Assembly (NCBI GenBank): GCA_026075535.2
Contig: AP026539.1
Location: 7,502,001-7,566,000, forward strand
From: Tricholoma matsutake
Taxonomy: Eukaryota > Basidiomycota > Agaricomycetes > Agaricales > Tricholomataceae
Length of the DNA stretch: 64,000 nucleotides
Direction: 5' to 3'
The notes below the pieces were generated by a model. It saw only the letters and a program-made list of their open reading frames with translations. It made no database searches and had not been told where the DNA came from. This document shows, piece after piece, positions 10,661-20,803 of this stretch; position 1 is the first letter of the stretch, and each line of letters starts with the position of its first letter. A program made the position numbers and the translations under genes.

Positions 10661-10907
10661 TGACGATGAGCACAATGCCTGCAGAGGTTCCCCTCACTCC
10701 AAATGTGGAAGGTTTTTTCTGCTTTCTGATTTTTTGTGCAAGCTGACCCATTTTCTTAGGTCTTTTTTAATTTTATTATCTACATGCCTGCAAGAGGATT
10801 TATTTTACTCTTAGAATATCATTAGTATGTATATAATTGTGTAGTTTACACCAGTTTAGACTGGCATGAGTCATTTGACAACTGGTTGTGGTCAAACTGA
10901 CCATAAC

Positions 10908-12195
10908 TAAGGAGTGTCATGGGTACGGGTAACACCATGAGTATTGGGTCATGGGTATGGGTATGGGATTGCTGTACCCATGGAAAACTGTACCTGTACC
11001 TGTGGGTTTACAGGTATTCCAGTACCAAATTTCCAGTCAGGTGAGTAATCATATGACTCTGTTGATCAACATCAACAGGTTCGACATTGTTGATCACAAC
11101 AACAACAACAGTTCTAGGCAATGATGATGACTCCCCCTCCCTTGATTCAAATGCAAGCTGGAGGGGGTTACTTTCTGGTTCTAGGCAATGATGACGACTC
11201 CCCCTCCCTTGCATCAAATGTGGGCTGGAGGGGTTAATTTCTGGTTCTAGGCAATGACAATGCCGATGACCCCTCCCTTGCATCAAACGTGAGTTGGAGG
11301 GGGTTATCTTCTTTTTCTGGGTGACAACAACAACAACACCCCCTCCCTCGCTTCAAATGCAAGCTGGAGGGGGCTATCTTCTGGTTCTAGGCAACGATGA
11401 TGATGACTCCCCCTCCCTCCCATCAAATGCGAGCTGCAGGGGGTTATCTTTAGGAGGACAAGGAGGAAAAGGGCAGGATGACAACAACAACATGGGTATG
11501 ACAACAAGGGCAGGACGACGACAACGAACAGGAAATGACACACGACCCAACCCCAGCCTCATGAGCAACTGCTCGTGGGGTGGATAGCAGGTGGAATGAC
11601 AATGACGGCAATGCAGGATGACAACAACAATGAGAGCATGACAACAACAACGATGAGAGCATGACAATGACAATGATGAGGGCAGGATGACGACAATGAA
11701 CAGGAAATGACACACCACCTGCCCCCAGCCTTGTGAGCAACTGCTTGTGGGGTGGATAGTGGGTGAAATGACTACAACGACAATGAGAGCATGACGATGA
11801 TGATAATGAGGGCCGGATGATGACGACAAACAGGAAATGACACACCACCCACCCCCAGCCTCACGAGCAACTGCTCATGGGGTGGATAGTGGGTGGAATG
11901 ATGACAGCCCCCCCCCCTCTCACTGCAAATACAAGTGGGGGGGTTTCTCATTCCATTCTCAGTGACTACAGGCAGCGCCCCCCCTCCCTTGTTCCAAATG
12001 TGAGAGGGGGGGTTTCTCTTGGTATATATTAGTGTAATTAAATTATTGAAATACAAATTTGTCTTGAAACCCATGAATAACCACAGGTAACCCATGGAAA
12101 CCCACAGTAACACTGTACCCCTACCCATGCAGATATGGTGTTCATGGGTATGGATATGGGAAAATTTACCCAAGGGTTACCCCTGGCATTCCCTA
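10908..12195 (+). mobile_element. hAT-like MITE subfamily A, TSD ACCATAAC
   Basis: This 1288 bp unit begins TAAGGAGTGTCATGGGTACG and ends GGTTACCCCTGGCATTCCCTA. The exact 8 bp duplication ACCATAAC flanks it (10900-10907 and 12196-12203). Subterminal regions are filled with GGGTATGGGTA motifs. The interior is a minisatellite of CCCCTCC...GGAGGGG hairpins and several copies of a GAGCAACTGCTC hairpin. The same unit, in opposite orientation, lies at 22559-23912. It has no transposase and is inserted in the hAT-like element 9453-12353. Confidence 0.9.
11100..11460 (+). repeat. About 60 bp minisatellite with G-rich hairpins
   Basis: Five or so tandem units each read GTTCTAGGCAATGATGAC, then CTCCCCCTCCCT, about 15 bp, and GGAGGGGGTTA. 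The pyrimidine and purine runs can pair as a stem. The purine runs on the opposite strand (GGGAGGGGGAG) could also form quadruplex DNA. The array recurs in reverse at about 23350-23690. Confidence 0.8.
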
Positions 12196-12361
12196 ACCAT
12201 AACTGGTGGTTGAGTCAGACTGAACTGCAGTGAACTGACTACATGCAGTTCAGTCCAGTTTTTCTTAACTTCTGAATGTAATTGAGCCAGTTGCAGTTCT
12301 GGTTTCATCCTAAAATGGAAAAAAACTGGACTGAGCTGGACCTTCAAACACTAATGAAGAC

Positions 12362-13146
12362 TTTTGAGACTGTGAAGAGAAATATGGTGGGGTTGGTGCT
12401 CATCGTCACCTCATCCATTGTTGTAGTGTTCCAAACAGCTGTCAACAGTCTGTTTTCAGAACAGCAAGGTCTCGTGGCTGGGTACTGGGAGCAATCAGTA
12501 ATAACATGGTGTCGTCTGCCCAGTCAAGATGTGTAGGTGTTAAACATGGTGGTATGTGGCTCGAAAAAGGTGAGATGAGAGGTGGGGGCTGTAAAATGGT
12601 GGCTGGGGGTGGTACCATTGTTGCTGTGTCATTTTTTCATAGCCATAGGTGTTTGTCATCTGGTGCCACTGTAGGTAGCAAAATGTCTTGTTTCCATGCA
12701 CAATGAGGTTGGCAGGGGTGTACCAGTGGTGATGGCAGTGGACGGGGGGTGTCGACAGGTGTCGACAGCATCGTTAGTGACATGGCAGGGGTGCATGATG
12801 CAAGTGGGGGCAAAATGACTCATTTATGGGTGACCTGGGGAGAGCTGGGTGGTTGGAACATATCCCAGGGATATTCTGCAGGCTCTAGGCATGTACATCA
12901 TCCTTCTGGAGCTGCAGGGGGTGGTCCTGAGTCAGGCAGAGCAGGGGACTCGGTCATCATCAACAATGATGTGGCGGCAGTATGGGGTGGTTCAATGTAT
13001 GGAACAGGGGGTTGGGGCATGAGCTGGGGGGTGCTGGGAGGTGTTCTGGGCTTTCGTTTGGAGTCCTGGGGTGAGCAGGGTCATTCTGTTGAGTAAACAA
13101 CATGTTTTGACAAGCACATTTGCTCATCCTCATGTAACATCATTCG
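12362..13146. other. Interior of the 7.0 kb retroelement, no clear gene
   Basis: On the minus strand this follows the Thr-rich frame ending at 13147. Short open frames rich in Pro and Gly are present on both strands, but none has a recognisable domain. It is probably the untranslated or decayed 3' part of the retroelement. Confidence 0.4.
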
Positions 13147-13648
13147 TTAGGCTATAGACCATTTATGTACATTGTTCAGGGCCTGGCACTTAGTATATGA
13201 GGTGGTAGCAGTTGTCTGGCAGCTAGTTGTTGCCCTAGTAGTCATTCCACGGGTGGTTGCAATGGTTTTTGTTGCCATTGTAGGTTGTGACATGGTGGCA
13301 GAACAGTGGGGCTCTGGGCTCAAGAGGATGGGCTGGGGAGTTATCAGGGGTGCTGTAGGTTGAGCCAGCAGTGAGTGCCATTGTTTGGGAGCTGTTGGGG
13401 GCAGGTTTGAAGCAGTGGATGAGGTTGTGGTGGTGGTTGTTGACAACATTGTCATTGTTGATGGGGGCTGTGCAGGCACCATCAAGGGTGATGTTGCAGC
13501 ATTGAGGGGAGTGCTGGGGTGTTCAACAATGGTTTGCATGGCCATCTCAATGGTGGGGGATGTAGGTGTCATCTGGATGTTGACGTTGGTGGTAGTAACA
13601 TCGTTGGTCTGGGCCTTGGCATCCTCTACTAAAACGGCTCTGCAGTGA
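13147..13648 (-). pseudogene. Retroelement ORF, Thr/Pro-rich C-terminal part
   Basis: This minus-strand frame begins RAVLVEDAKAQTNDVTTT after the LTR-like insertion, and continues through Thr-, Pro- and Ser-rich sequence for about 160 residues. The first residues next to the insertion belong to the insertion, not to the gene. It appears to continue the Glu/Gly/Lys-rich frame ending at 14807. No catalytic domain is seen. I have an impression that Glu-Gly-rich ORFs followed by Thr-rich tails recur in Agaricomycete genomes, but this is unverified. Confidence 0.45.
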
Positions 13649-14806
13649 TGATACTCAACCCAGGAAACCACCAAAACTGCTGATGATATTTGCACAAGTC
13701 AGAGGAAGGGTGCGAGACATTCCAAATGTTCATGGTCCAACCAATGGGAAGACAACTAGTTCGTACTAGTCATAAAGGTAGTTCTATAAGAGAGGAAGGT
13801 GTTTGATGCAGTCCGATGGAGTATTGATTGATATTGAGGATGATCAATGAGATCAATGGCAAACAATGTTTATCATCGAGGGTCGATGTGTGAATTCTAA
13901 GGACTTTTGGTGGATCAATAGTATATGAAGGTTATAGCCAATGGCTAGGAAGTGTCAGAATGGTTACTAGTGCTAACAATAAGAGGATTGAGGACGACAA
14001 TGGTTGCAGAGGTTTCTCATCAATCAAGAAAACTCATAGAAGCTTAGATTGTTTAGAGGATAGATCAGATTCTTAGAACTTTATATGAGGCGATATGTGA
14101 AGATGATTTCTTGTATTCCCCAGTAGATACTACAGAGTTTTATATGTTTTAAGAGAAACTTCCTAAAATGGTATAAGAAACATGTGTAGAACATGAGGCA
14201 AAAGATATGTGTTAAAACACAAGGCCAAAATGAGACTGGAATCTGAACAAGAAAGAGATATATCATATGATGAAGGAGTAATAAAGGGAAAGAACTAAAA
14301 AGAGACTGTACTTTGTGTATACACTGTGCTAAGTGTCACAATAATCCATCCAGTGGGTTCTGTACACGATAGGGACTTGGAATGAGGCTGACCTACTATC
14401 AGCAGGTTTGAGCACAGGTTGGAATACTCCCTGGCACATGGTATTCCACCATTTATATAATGAATGTGGTGCCCAATGTTGCTCATAGTCTCTCGATGTC
14501 AATCGATAATGCTCAACGATGGTCAACAATGTTTGATCGTGGTCATGGTTGTTTGAAGTTGATCGGGAATATTTGATGTTTGTGCATCTTAGGGCATTTC
14601 CAGGTGGTCCTAAAGTTGTGCAATGTGGTTTCTAAGTATGATCAACATCACTGGTGATGTTTCAACGCGGTTGATATGATATCGTGATCGATAGACCTGG
14701 TTGGAAGTGGTGGCGCTGCTTCTGGGACATCGTAGGAGTTAGCCAATGTGATTAGAATGTGGTTGTAATGGTAAATTGGCATTTGAGCCGAGGAGACAAC
14801 CTATCA
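13649..14806 (-). mobile_element. LTR-like unit, copy 2
   Basis: This 1158 bp unit starts TGATACTCAACCC and ends ACAACCTATCA. It shares both ends, and ACAAGTCAGAGGAAGG near the left end, with 6922-8278 and 52301-53918. Flanks are GTGA and GTGG, at best an imperfect 4 bp duplication. It splits the ORF of the 7.0 kb retroelement. No coding capacity is seen. Confidence 0.6.
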
Positions 14807-15512
14807 GTGGAATAGTGCACTCACATGAGCTGCCATAGAAAGGCAGAGCCCAGCACCATGCTCTTCCATGAGCCATTTTTTTTGTTCCTTGTCATTTCCC
14901 TGCCGTATCCTGAGCTTGTGGCCTTCTAGTAGTCCTTTCTTGTGTGCCTCCTCTTGTCTCTGCTCACCTATCCACCGACATGCATTGTACCCATATTCAT
15001 ATCCTTCTGTATGCCCTTCACTTATATCCTTCTTCTTTTCCTTCTTTGTGCCCTGTTTTCCTCCCAGTTCTTTGTCCTTCAAATCCAGCTTGCCATCCGT
15101 CTAGTCTCACATCTTCTAGCAGATGTTGTACTTCTTCATGGCTGTAGGTGAAGGAACTTGTGTCTGGTGCTGAGTCATTTGGTGGTGACACAGCAGTGGC
15201 TGTGTTGATGCATATTGTGTTGTTGGGGCTGCTGGCGTTGTTTGTAGGGGAGCTGGCTGGAGTAGTTTCTGTAGCTGGTGTAATAGATTGTGTAGCCATA
15301 TACACATTGGTTTTTGCATCCATTTTGTCTGTGAAGTCAGCTGCAGTTGTGACCATGCTAGGTGGCAATGTTGCTAGGGTGGTCATTCTCATGTTTAGAG
15401 TGCTCAATGCTGTCATTATGGTGTTTATGGCTGCCATATTCACGTTCAAATTAGATGCATTCTTGCACCACTTTTTCTGATTGCTTTGTTTGCCCTGTCC
15501 TGGACCTGGCAT
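14807..15512 (-). pseudogene. Retroelement ORF, Glu/Gly/Lys-rich N-terminal part
   Basis: From the Met at 15512 the frame reads MPGPGQGKQSNQKKW, then about 100 Thr/Ala/Ser-rich residues. It then becomes a repetitive charged region with GFEGQRTGRKTGHKEGKEEG and GLLEGH units. A frameshift lies between 15018 and 15082. The second frame continues to LMEEHGAGLCLSM and ends at the LTR-like insertion. Upstream (15545-15645) is a TTCTGGTT-type repeat. It could be a gag-like structural protein, but no known domain is recognised. Confidence 0.5.
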
Positions 15513-15811
15513 GCTGAGTGTGAGAACTGAGTGAAAGACTGAGAGACTAGTGCTGGTTCTGTGTAACTGGTTCTGTGGTTCCATCTGGTTCTGTAGCTGG
15601 TTCTTGTTCTGTGTGACTGGTTCTGGTTCTGTGGTTCTGTTGACAAGGTACTGGGTGCAATGGCTGCAGACTTGGAGACTGAAAAGTGAAAGCAAAGCTA
15701 GACATGACTTTTGATGCATTATGATGTAGCATGCAAGAATGAAAGCAAGAGTGACCAGAACAAGAACAGAAGCAGCTGTGAGTGCGTCAAATCATGCTCT
15801 CATCACCAAGA

Positions 15812-15951
15812 TGGAGACACAGCAGGTCTCCTGCCTATAGCTATGGCAGGGACTGTGATAGTGATAGTGTGAGCCTGTATGTACATGTGACTGTCTACTG
15901 ACTACATGGTCACGTGACCACCTGGAGTAGGTGCCCAAACACCCTACTCCA
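15812..15951 (-). repeat. 5' LTR of the 7.0 kb retroelement
   Basis: This 140 bp repeat matches 8940-9079 except at three positions. On the minus strand the element continues TCT and then TGGTGATGAGAGC, the likely primer-binding site (complement of 15796-15808). Confidence 0.85.
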
Positions 15952-16600
15952 GTATGAAAGGCTGCCTTCCACTCATCTCCCTCCTTTATCCTCACATTAT
16001 TGTAGCCCCAATGGACATCGAGCTTGATGAAGTATTGGGCTCCACAGAGCTGGTTCACAAGTTCGGAGATGAAAGGTAATGGGTAGTGATTTTTGACCGT
16101 GATGTTATTGAGCCTTCTGTAGTCTTGAACTGGTCGAAGTGAGCCATCCTTCTTCTTGACAAAGAAAAAGGGAGAGGCCATGGGTGACTTCAATGGTTGA
16201 ATACGTCCAGAGGCCAGGTGCTCGTCGATGAACTGGTCAAGCTGTCACTGTTCTTCAGGAGAGAGAGGATAGACCTTGCAGGATGAAGGGGTTGCACCAG
16301 GGGTGAGCTCAATTGCATGATCCCATGGCTTGTGCACAGGGAGAGAGTCAAATGATTCCTTGGAGAACACATCCCTGAACTCATGGAGATGAGGAAGCAA
16401 GGAATTAGTAGAGGATTTAGCACCATTGTTTTTGTGGAAGGCCTCGGCGAGGCATTGGGATATGTTCAATGTAGCACACACCTCGTGCAATGGACAAATC
16501 GCAGTGTAGAAGATCTGATCACCTTCCTCCACTTCCTCTGGCTCCTCATCATTGTCATCTGAGTCTGGCATCAGATCAGGAACCCCTTCTAACTCCACTT
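15952..16600 (-). pseudogene. Gypsy1 reverse transcriptase N-terminus
   Basis: The minus-strand frames read FRDVFSKESFDSLPVHKPWD, then the Gypsy RT entry block. Next come [26 protein letters not shown] and [25 protein letters not shown], where LDVHWGYNN carries the first catalytic Asp. An Asp/Glu-rich linker precedes it (about 16520-16598). A frame change at about 16190-16245 and the 7.0 kb insertion at 15951 inactivate it. Confidence 0.87.
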
Positions 16601-16886
16601 CAGGTATAGGCAGGGGTCCAGCACAACACTTCTGAGTACATCATATCACAGCCCTTTGTCCACAATGTTCTTGCCTGGCTTCTGTGAAACAAGTATGACA
16701 GTGGGGTGGACATCGGCTCATGGTAACCTCCCCAGTATGCCAGTTGACCTCTGGGTTATGGTCTCAAAGCCACGGATAGCCCAAAATCACCTTCTGCTTT
16801 CCTAATTGAGTGACAGCAAAAAGGGCATGCTCACTATGATCTTTGTAATGGAGGACCAGGTCTACAACCTCTCGGATGGCACCAGC

Positions 16887-17259
16887 TTAGTTTGGGGACC
16901 CATCCACATTATAAACAGGTATCGGATGCGAGAGTGAGCAAGTACCCAGGCAATGTTGTTGTGCGAGATGGGCATCAATGAAGAGACCAGTCGCACCAGA
17001 GTCCAGGAGCACAGAGACACTGAGTATCTGTCCAGTGTCAGTAGTCTGTAGTTTGATTGCTAGGTTCAAGGAATGTGTAGAGGGAGGGAGTAGATGCAAC
17101 AATAGATTTTTGTGGTAGTTTACACTCCCATGATTTAATTTTGGGGTGTGGAGCAGAGGGAGAGATGGGAAGAGCAGGTATGACTTCAGCCAACTTTGAA
17201 GGGTCAGATAGGGAAACAGTCACAGAAATAGATTCATTCTCTGGGGATTCAACTGACAA
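16887..17259 (-). pseudogene. Gypsy1 aspartic protease
   Basis: The minus-strand frame at 16887-17102 has VLLDSGATGLFIDAHLA, the retropepsin catalytic Asp-Ser-Gly with its usual hydrophobic surround. Upstream (17038-17259) is a partly overlapping frame with a variable linker. The segment 16601-16886 continues into the pol linker and carries stops. Confidence 0.82.
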
Positions 17260-18423
17260 AACAAAACTGCGAAGTGGTTATGGACAGGCAGTGAGGGCAT
17301 ATGATTAACTCACTGCAAATAGAAAAATCCTGCTCCTCTACAACTTCTGACTTGATCTCCTCTGCAACCTGATCCTTCACTTCCTTGACATCTACAAGCA
17401 CCAAAAAGTCTTGGAGGAGTTCATCTCGCCCCTTGGGGGTGAGCATGTGGATATCCTGACTATGGGGACACACTCCAGCCCTGTGCCCAGTTTCCCCACA
17501 GCAGTAGCAGAGATCCAACCTATGCGCATGGCTGCAGGCCACATCAACATTCATTGGTACTGGGACATTGATGGCTGGTGTGGGAGTCTGGTGAGCAGGG
17601 ATGGGGTTATGGTGGGGAAGGGTTTGATTGAAGGTGTAGGGTGCATGAGTGGTAGTTGGAGCACAGAATGCAGCATTAAACACTGCATTTGTGAGTCAGT
17701 TCTCATCACAGAGTGAACCAGCTTCATACCAAGCATAGATATTGTCATCTGCTGGGTGCCCTTCCAACATCTGTGCAATCTTGTCCTGAATTTCTCGATT
17801 GAGGCCCCATCAGAACTTCACCACCACTGGTAGCCCACTCCCATATCCTGCCATGTCCACCAAATCCTTAAACTCATTGATATAATCATCCATGGATCAA
17901 TGTGCCTGGTGGTAAGAGGATGACTCGAGCCGTGTCACTGCTCAGTGGTGCTCATTGAGGGGACAAACGTGGCATACAAACTCTGCTCGAAAGTCACCCC
18001 AAGTGGAGAAAGGTAGAGAACCAAGCTCTTTAGTTTGGTGCAGAATATGGTCCACATAGAGATAGGTGCATTCAGATTTCATGTATGTGAAGGCCCAATA
18101 AATTTTGCAGCCTCATCGACAAATTGATGCAACTGGAGACTGATGTACAACTCACAGGAATTAAGGAATGCATGCCCCTGCACATGTGTGCCATTAAATT
18201 TGGCAGGGGGAGACAGTTTGATCTGGGTGTGCTCCTTAGTGGGTGCATTTGGCAGCATGTTGTTGTTGGGCATGCTTGGAGTCGCAATGGGGGGAATATT
18301 GGTCATAGGGTTAGTCTGGAGGGTCCTGATGAAGTTTTCAATTGTAGATTTAAGCAAATCAATTTGTGTGTGTATTCCGGTAATGTCGCTTTCAAATGCA
18401 TTGAGGCACTCTGATGTGTCCAT
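17249..18423 (-). pseudogene. Gypsy1 gag
   Basis: The Met at 18423 (MDTSECLNAF) lies about 165 bp downstream of the 5' LTR. The N-terminal part has a predicted helix (HTQIDLLKSTIENFI), then the Gypsy gag entry block PPAKFNGTHVQGHAFLNSC. Middle frames (17700-18080) are shifted. The C-terminal part carries a CCHC zinc knuckle, CYCCGETGHRAGVC, at about 17500-17541. Several frame changes make it non-functional. Confidence 0.84.
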
Positions 18424-18576
18424 GTCACTAGGGGGTGCATTTGGCAAAAATGGCAGTGCACTAAAGGTGAGACTGTCGGGAACGGTGTGTAGAGAGTCTG
18501 TGGAGCTTTGGGAAGTGTTGTCCACTCTGTACTTGCCTATCTTGGGCAGCTCGTTCACAATTTTGGGCCTTAGGAG

Positions 18577-18586
18577 AGAGTTTTCT
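18577..18586 (-). promoter_or_regulatory. Gypsy1 self-priming primer-binding site
   Basis: On the minus strand AGAAAACTCT starts two bases after the LTR end. It is the exact complement of AGAGTTTTCT inside the LTR (complement of 18690-18699), about 28 nt downstream of a TATA motif (complement of 18724-18727). This arrangement matches the Tf1/sushi mechanism, in which the mRNA 5' end folds back to prime cDNA synthesis. Confidence 0.65.
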
Positions 18587-18588
18587 AC

Positions 18589-19024
18589 TATAAGGGCAAC
18601 CTCAGCCTCTAGCAAAGGGAAATCCAAAGTTAAAATTATACTACATATTACAGGGATTGGGGGCGCACCTAGCAAAGGGAAATCCAAAGAGAAAACTCTA
18701 AGGATCCCTTTGCCAATGCCCAGTATATGTGAAGACAGCAAAAATCAAATAATAATCTAAAAATAGAAAAGGCAGAGATAGGCAGATCAAGGCCACTGAA
18801 TGATATCATACCAAGGGGTAGATGTCAGAAGGGGTGCTCTGCCTCTAAATATAAAACTGTCAACATGCACAAATGTGATAGAAAGGAAAATTAGTAATAA
18901 AATCCAGAAAAATCATAGAAAATGAAGAATAGAAGGAAATGAAGTGAGGAAAAATATAGAACAAACGTAAAAAATAGAAGAAACACACAGGGCACCCCCC
19001 TTAGTCCCCCTTAGTCCCCTTACA
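18589..19024 (-). repeat. 5' LTR of Gypsy1
   Basis: On the minus strand this 436 bp LTR begins TGTAAGGGGACTAAGG and ends GAGGTTGCCCTTATA. It is followed on the outer side by the duplication GAATG. It includes two copies of CTAGCAAAGGGAAATCCAAAG on the plus strand. Solo copies lie at 1815-2226 and 21702-22127. Confidence 0.9.
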
Positions 19025-19761
19025 GAATGCTCATGAAGATTAAGGCAACTGAGCCCCATCACCAGTTGGAGATCCTGAATATGATGGAGACAGCTAGTGT
19101 ATATCATGGGCATGGGAATACCCACGGTATTCACGTGACGGTGTACACAGGTACGGGTACAGTATCCAAAAAATCAAACCTGTAGCACACCACAACCCAT
19201 TGCATGGTGTTGTGGGTTTCAACAGGTTTTGGATTCAGCTTTATTTCCACTTCCAAATGATCCAATATTTAGCCTACATGGTAGAGTATTTGCAAAGATA
19301 TGAGGGATTTTGTGGGCCAAAGGTTGTTTTGCTCTATCTCAATAATTAGTTATTTATTCCCCTCTCAAATTGGTATTCTACATTGCATATAGTATATCTA
19401 CACTCTCCCCAAATAATTACCCAACCATTCCTTTTTTGTATGCACCCCTTCCTCCTAGTTTATCTAAGAAACCCATCCCACCATATTTCCACAATTCCTC
19501 AATGGACCCTTTCACAAATTTGTATTTTACATCACATATAGTATATATACACCCTCCCCTAAGCATTAGTTGAATGATGTAACCTTTCCTTTTTGGTATG
19601 CACCCCTTCCTCCTAGTTTACCTAAGAAACCCATCCCACCATATTTCCACAATGCCTCAACAGATCCTTTCGCAAACTTGTATTTTACATTATATATAGT
19701 ATATATGCACCCTCCCTTAAGCATTGGTTGAACGACTTTTTTGGTATGCACCCATTCCTCC

Positions 19762-20803
19762 TAGGGCATGGCATGGGTATGGGTAACACTGTGTGTTTCC
19801 AGTCACAGGTATGGGTATGGGATTGCCATACCTGGGCAACACCATACCCTTTTCCAGTGTTACAGGTATGTGCGGGTATGCCGGTACCTGGATTTTGGTC
19901 AGGTGAGTAATCATCTGACTTTGTTGAATACTCATGACATGTCTAATTCTAAACTATACGATGATCCAACCACCACCATAGCATGGCCCAAACAATGATT
20001 TGCGCCGTTTGGGCCTACAGTAAGTTTTTTTGTGTTTCGTTTCTTGTTTTTTTGAACTAATTGATTATGTTTCTTCTTTTTCAGGTTCTAAACTACTGAT
20101 AACAATGGATGATGACAGCTAACAACACACACCCAACAGTGCCATGTCACCTGGGCCCAAACAATGTGATTGCATTGTTTGGGCCTATGGTAAGTTTTTT
20201 TCATAAACTAACTATTTTGTTTCTTTCATTTTTTGGGTTGAAATTCCCTCGGAATGAGGAGTTCACACAGAACGACCCCACACCAATGCTGCCACATCAT
20301 GAGCAACTGCTCATGGGGTGGATAGCGGGTGCAATGACAATGATGACCAGGAGGAGGACCCAAGGACCCAACTGCTGCCACGAGCAACTGCTTGTGGGGT
20401 GGAAATGGGGATCGACGACTACAGGCACCACCCCCCTCCCTCGCTCCAAATGTGAGAGGAGGGGTTTTTTGTTTTGTTTTCATTGACTACAGGCACCACC
20501 ACCCCCTCCCTCACTCGAAATGTGGAGGGGGGGGTTTTCTATATTAATTTAATGTAATTTATTTATTAGAATAGGTCCACTACCCCCTCCCTCACTCCAA
20601 ACGTGAGCAAGGGGGTTTCTATTAATTTAGTTTAGTGTAATAAATTATTAAAATATGTATTCTTCTCAAAACCTGCATATAACCATGGGTAACCAGTAGA
20701 AACCCACAGTAACACCATACCCATACCCGTGCGGGTATGGTGTTCATGGGTATGGGTAAGGGTATGAGGACATATACCCAAGGGTCACCCGTGCCATGTC
20801 CTA
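19762..20803 (+). mobile_element. hAT-like MITE subfamily B, TSD ATTCCTCC
   Basis: This 1042 bp unit starts TAGGGCATGGCATGGGTATG and ends GGTCACCCGTGCCATGTCCTA. The exact duplication ATTCCTCC flanks it (19754-19761 and 20804-20811). It carries GGGTATGGGTA subterminal motifs, two hairpin-plus-intron-like modules, two GAGCAACTGCTC hairpins, and CCCCCTCCCTC...GGGGGG stems. A sister copy in the same orientation lies at 54893-56048. Confidence 0.92.
19984..20243 (+). repeat. Two hairpin-plus-intron-like modules
   Basis: Module 1 has a GGCCCAAAC...GTTTGGGCC stem, then GTAAGT at 20020 and TTTTTCAG at 20087-20094. Module 2 has a longer stem (GGCCCAAACAATG with its complement after six bases), then GTAAGT at 20190. 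Its acceptor position reads TTTTTTGG, so the AG is lost. The same modules at 55134-55403 keep both acceptors. Confidence 0.6.

Larger units (their letters stand above)
9453..12353. mobile_element. hAT-like element, family TAGTG, split by a MITE
   Basis: The left end starts TAGTGTTTGAAAGTCTGG, and the right end (TGGACCTTCAAACACTA) is its imperfect inverted copy. Flanks are ACCAAGAC (9445-9452) and ATGAAGAC (12354-12361), matching at 6 of 8 bases. The interior has no transposase that can be recognised. It does have two intron-like modules (9965-10027, 10116-10180) and a CAACAC-rich repeat. A related 398 bp copy sits at 48055-48452. A MITE with its own duplication (10908-12195) is inserted near the right end. 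Confidence 0.75.
8940..15951 (-). mobile_element. Short-LTR retroelement inside Gypsy1, TSD GTAC/GTAT
   Basis: Two 140 bp direct repeats, TGGAGACACAGC...CCTACTCCA (8940-9079 and 15812-15951), differ at three positions. They bracket a 7.0 kb unit that interrupts the Gypsy1 reverse transcriptase. Flanks are GTAC (8936-8939) and GTAT (15952-15955). On the minus strand TGGTGATGAGAGC lies three bases inside the right LTR, like a tRNA primer site. A purine-rich GGAGGTGGGCAAA precedes the left LTR. No polymerase is present. The only coding-like content is a long repetitive ORF (14807-15512 continuing at 13147-13648). It fits a non-autonomous LARD-type element enlarged by two later insertions. Confidence 0.8.
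8295..19024 (-). mobile_element. Gypsy1: chromovirus-type Ty3/Gypsy, TSD GAATG
   Basis: This minus-strand element has its 5' LTR at 18589-19024, then gag, protease and reverse transcriptase running leftward. A fragment of the 3' LTR lies at 8295-8430. The exact 5 bp duplication GAATG flanks both ends (8290-8294 and 19025-19029). Integrase, chromodomain and the inner part of the 3' LTR are missing, because the LTR fragment is fused directly to RNase H at about 8430. A 7.0 kb retroelement (8940-15951) splits the reverse transcriptase. Gypsy2 (38214-50177) is a closely similar copy and served as the reference. Confidence 0.9.

Noticed and set aside
10309..10814. Overlapping frames with Trp/Cys/Val- or Asn/Thr-rich repeats
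   Set aside because: They are products of the CAACAC-type tandem repeat read in several frames.
11100..11460. Possible CRISPR-like array of regularly spaced repeats
   Set aside because: Units are contiguous, degenerate minisatellite copies with no unique spacers, and the genome is fungal.
11374..12173. Several overlapping minus-strand frames of 130-150 codons
   Set aside because: They run over the MITE minisatellite and its terminal repeats, with no domain and no codon structure. They are explained by repeat content.
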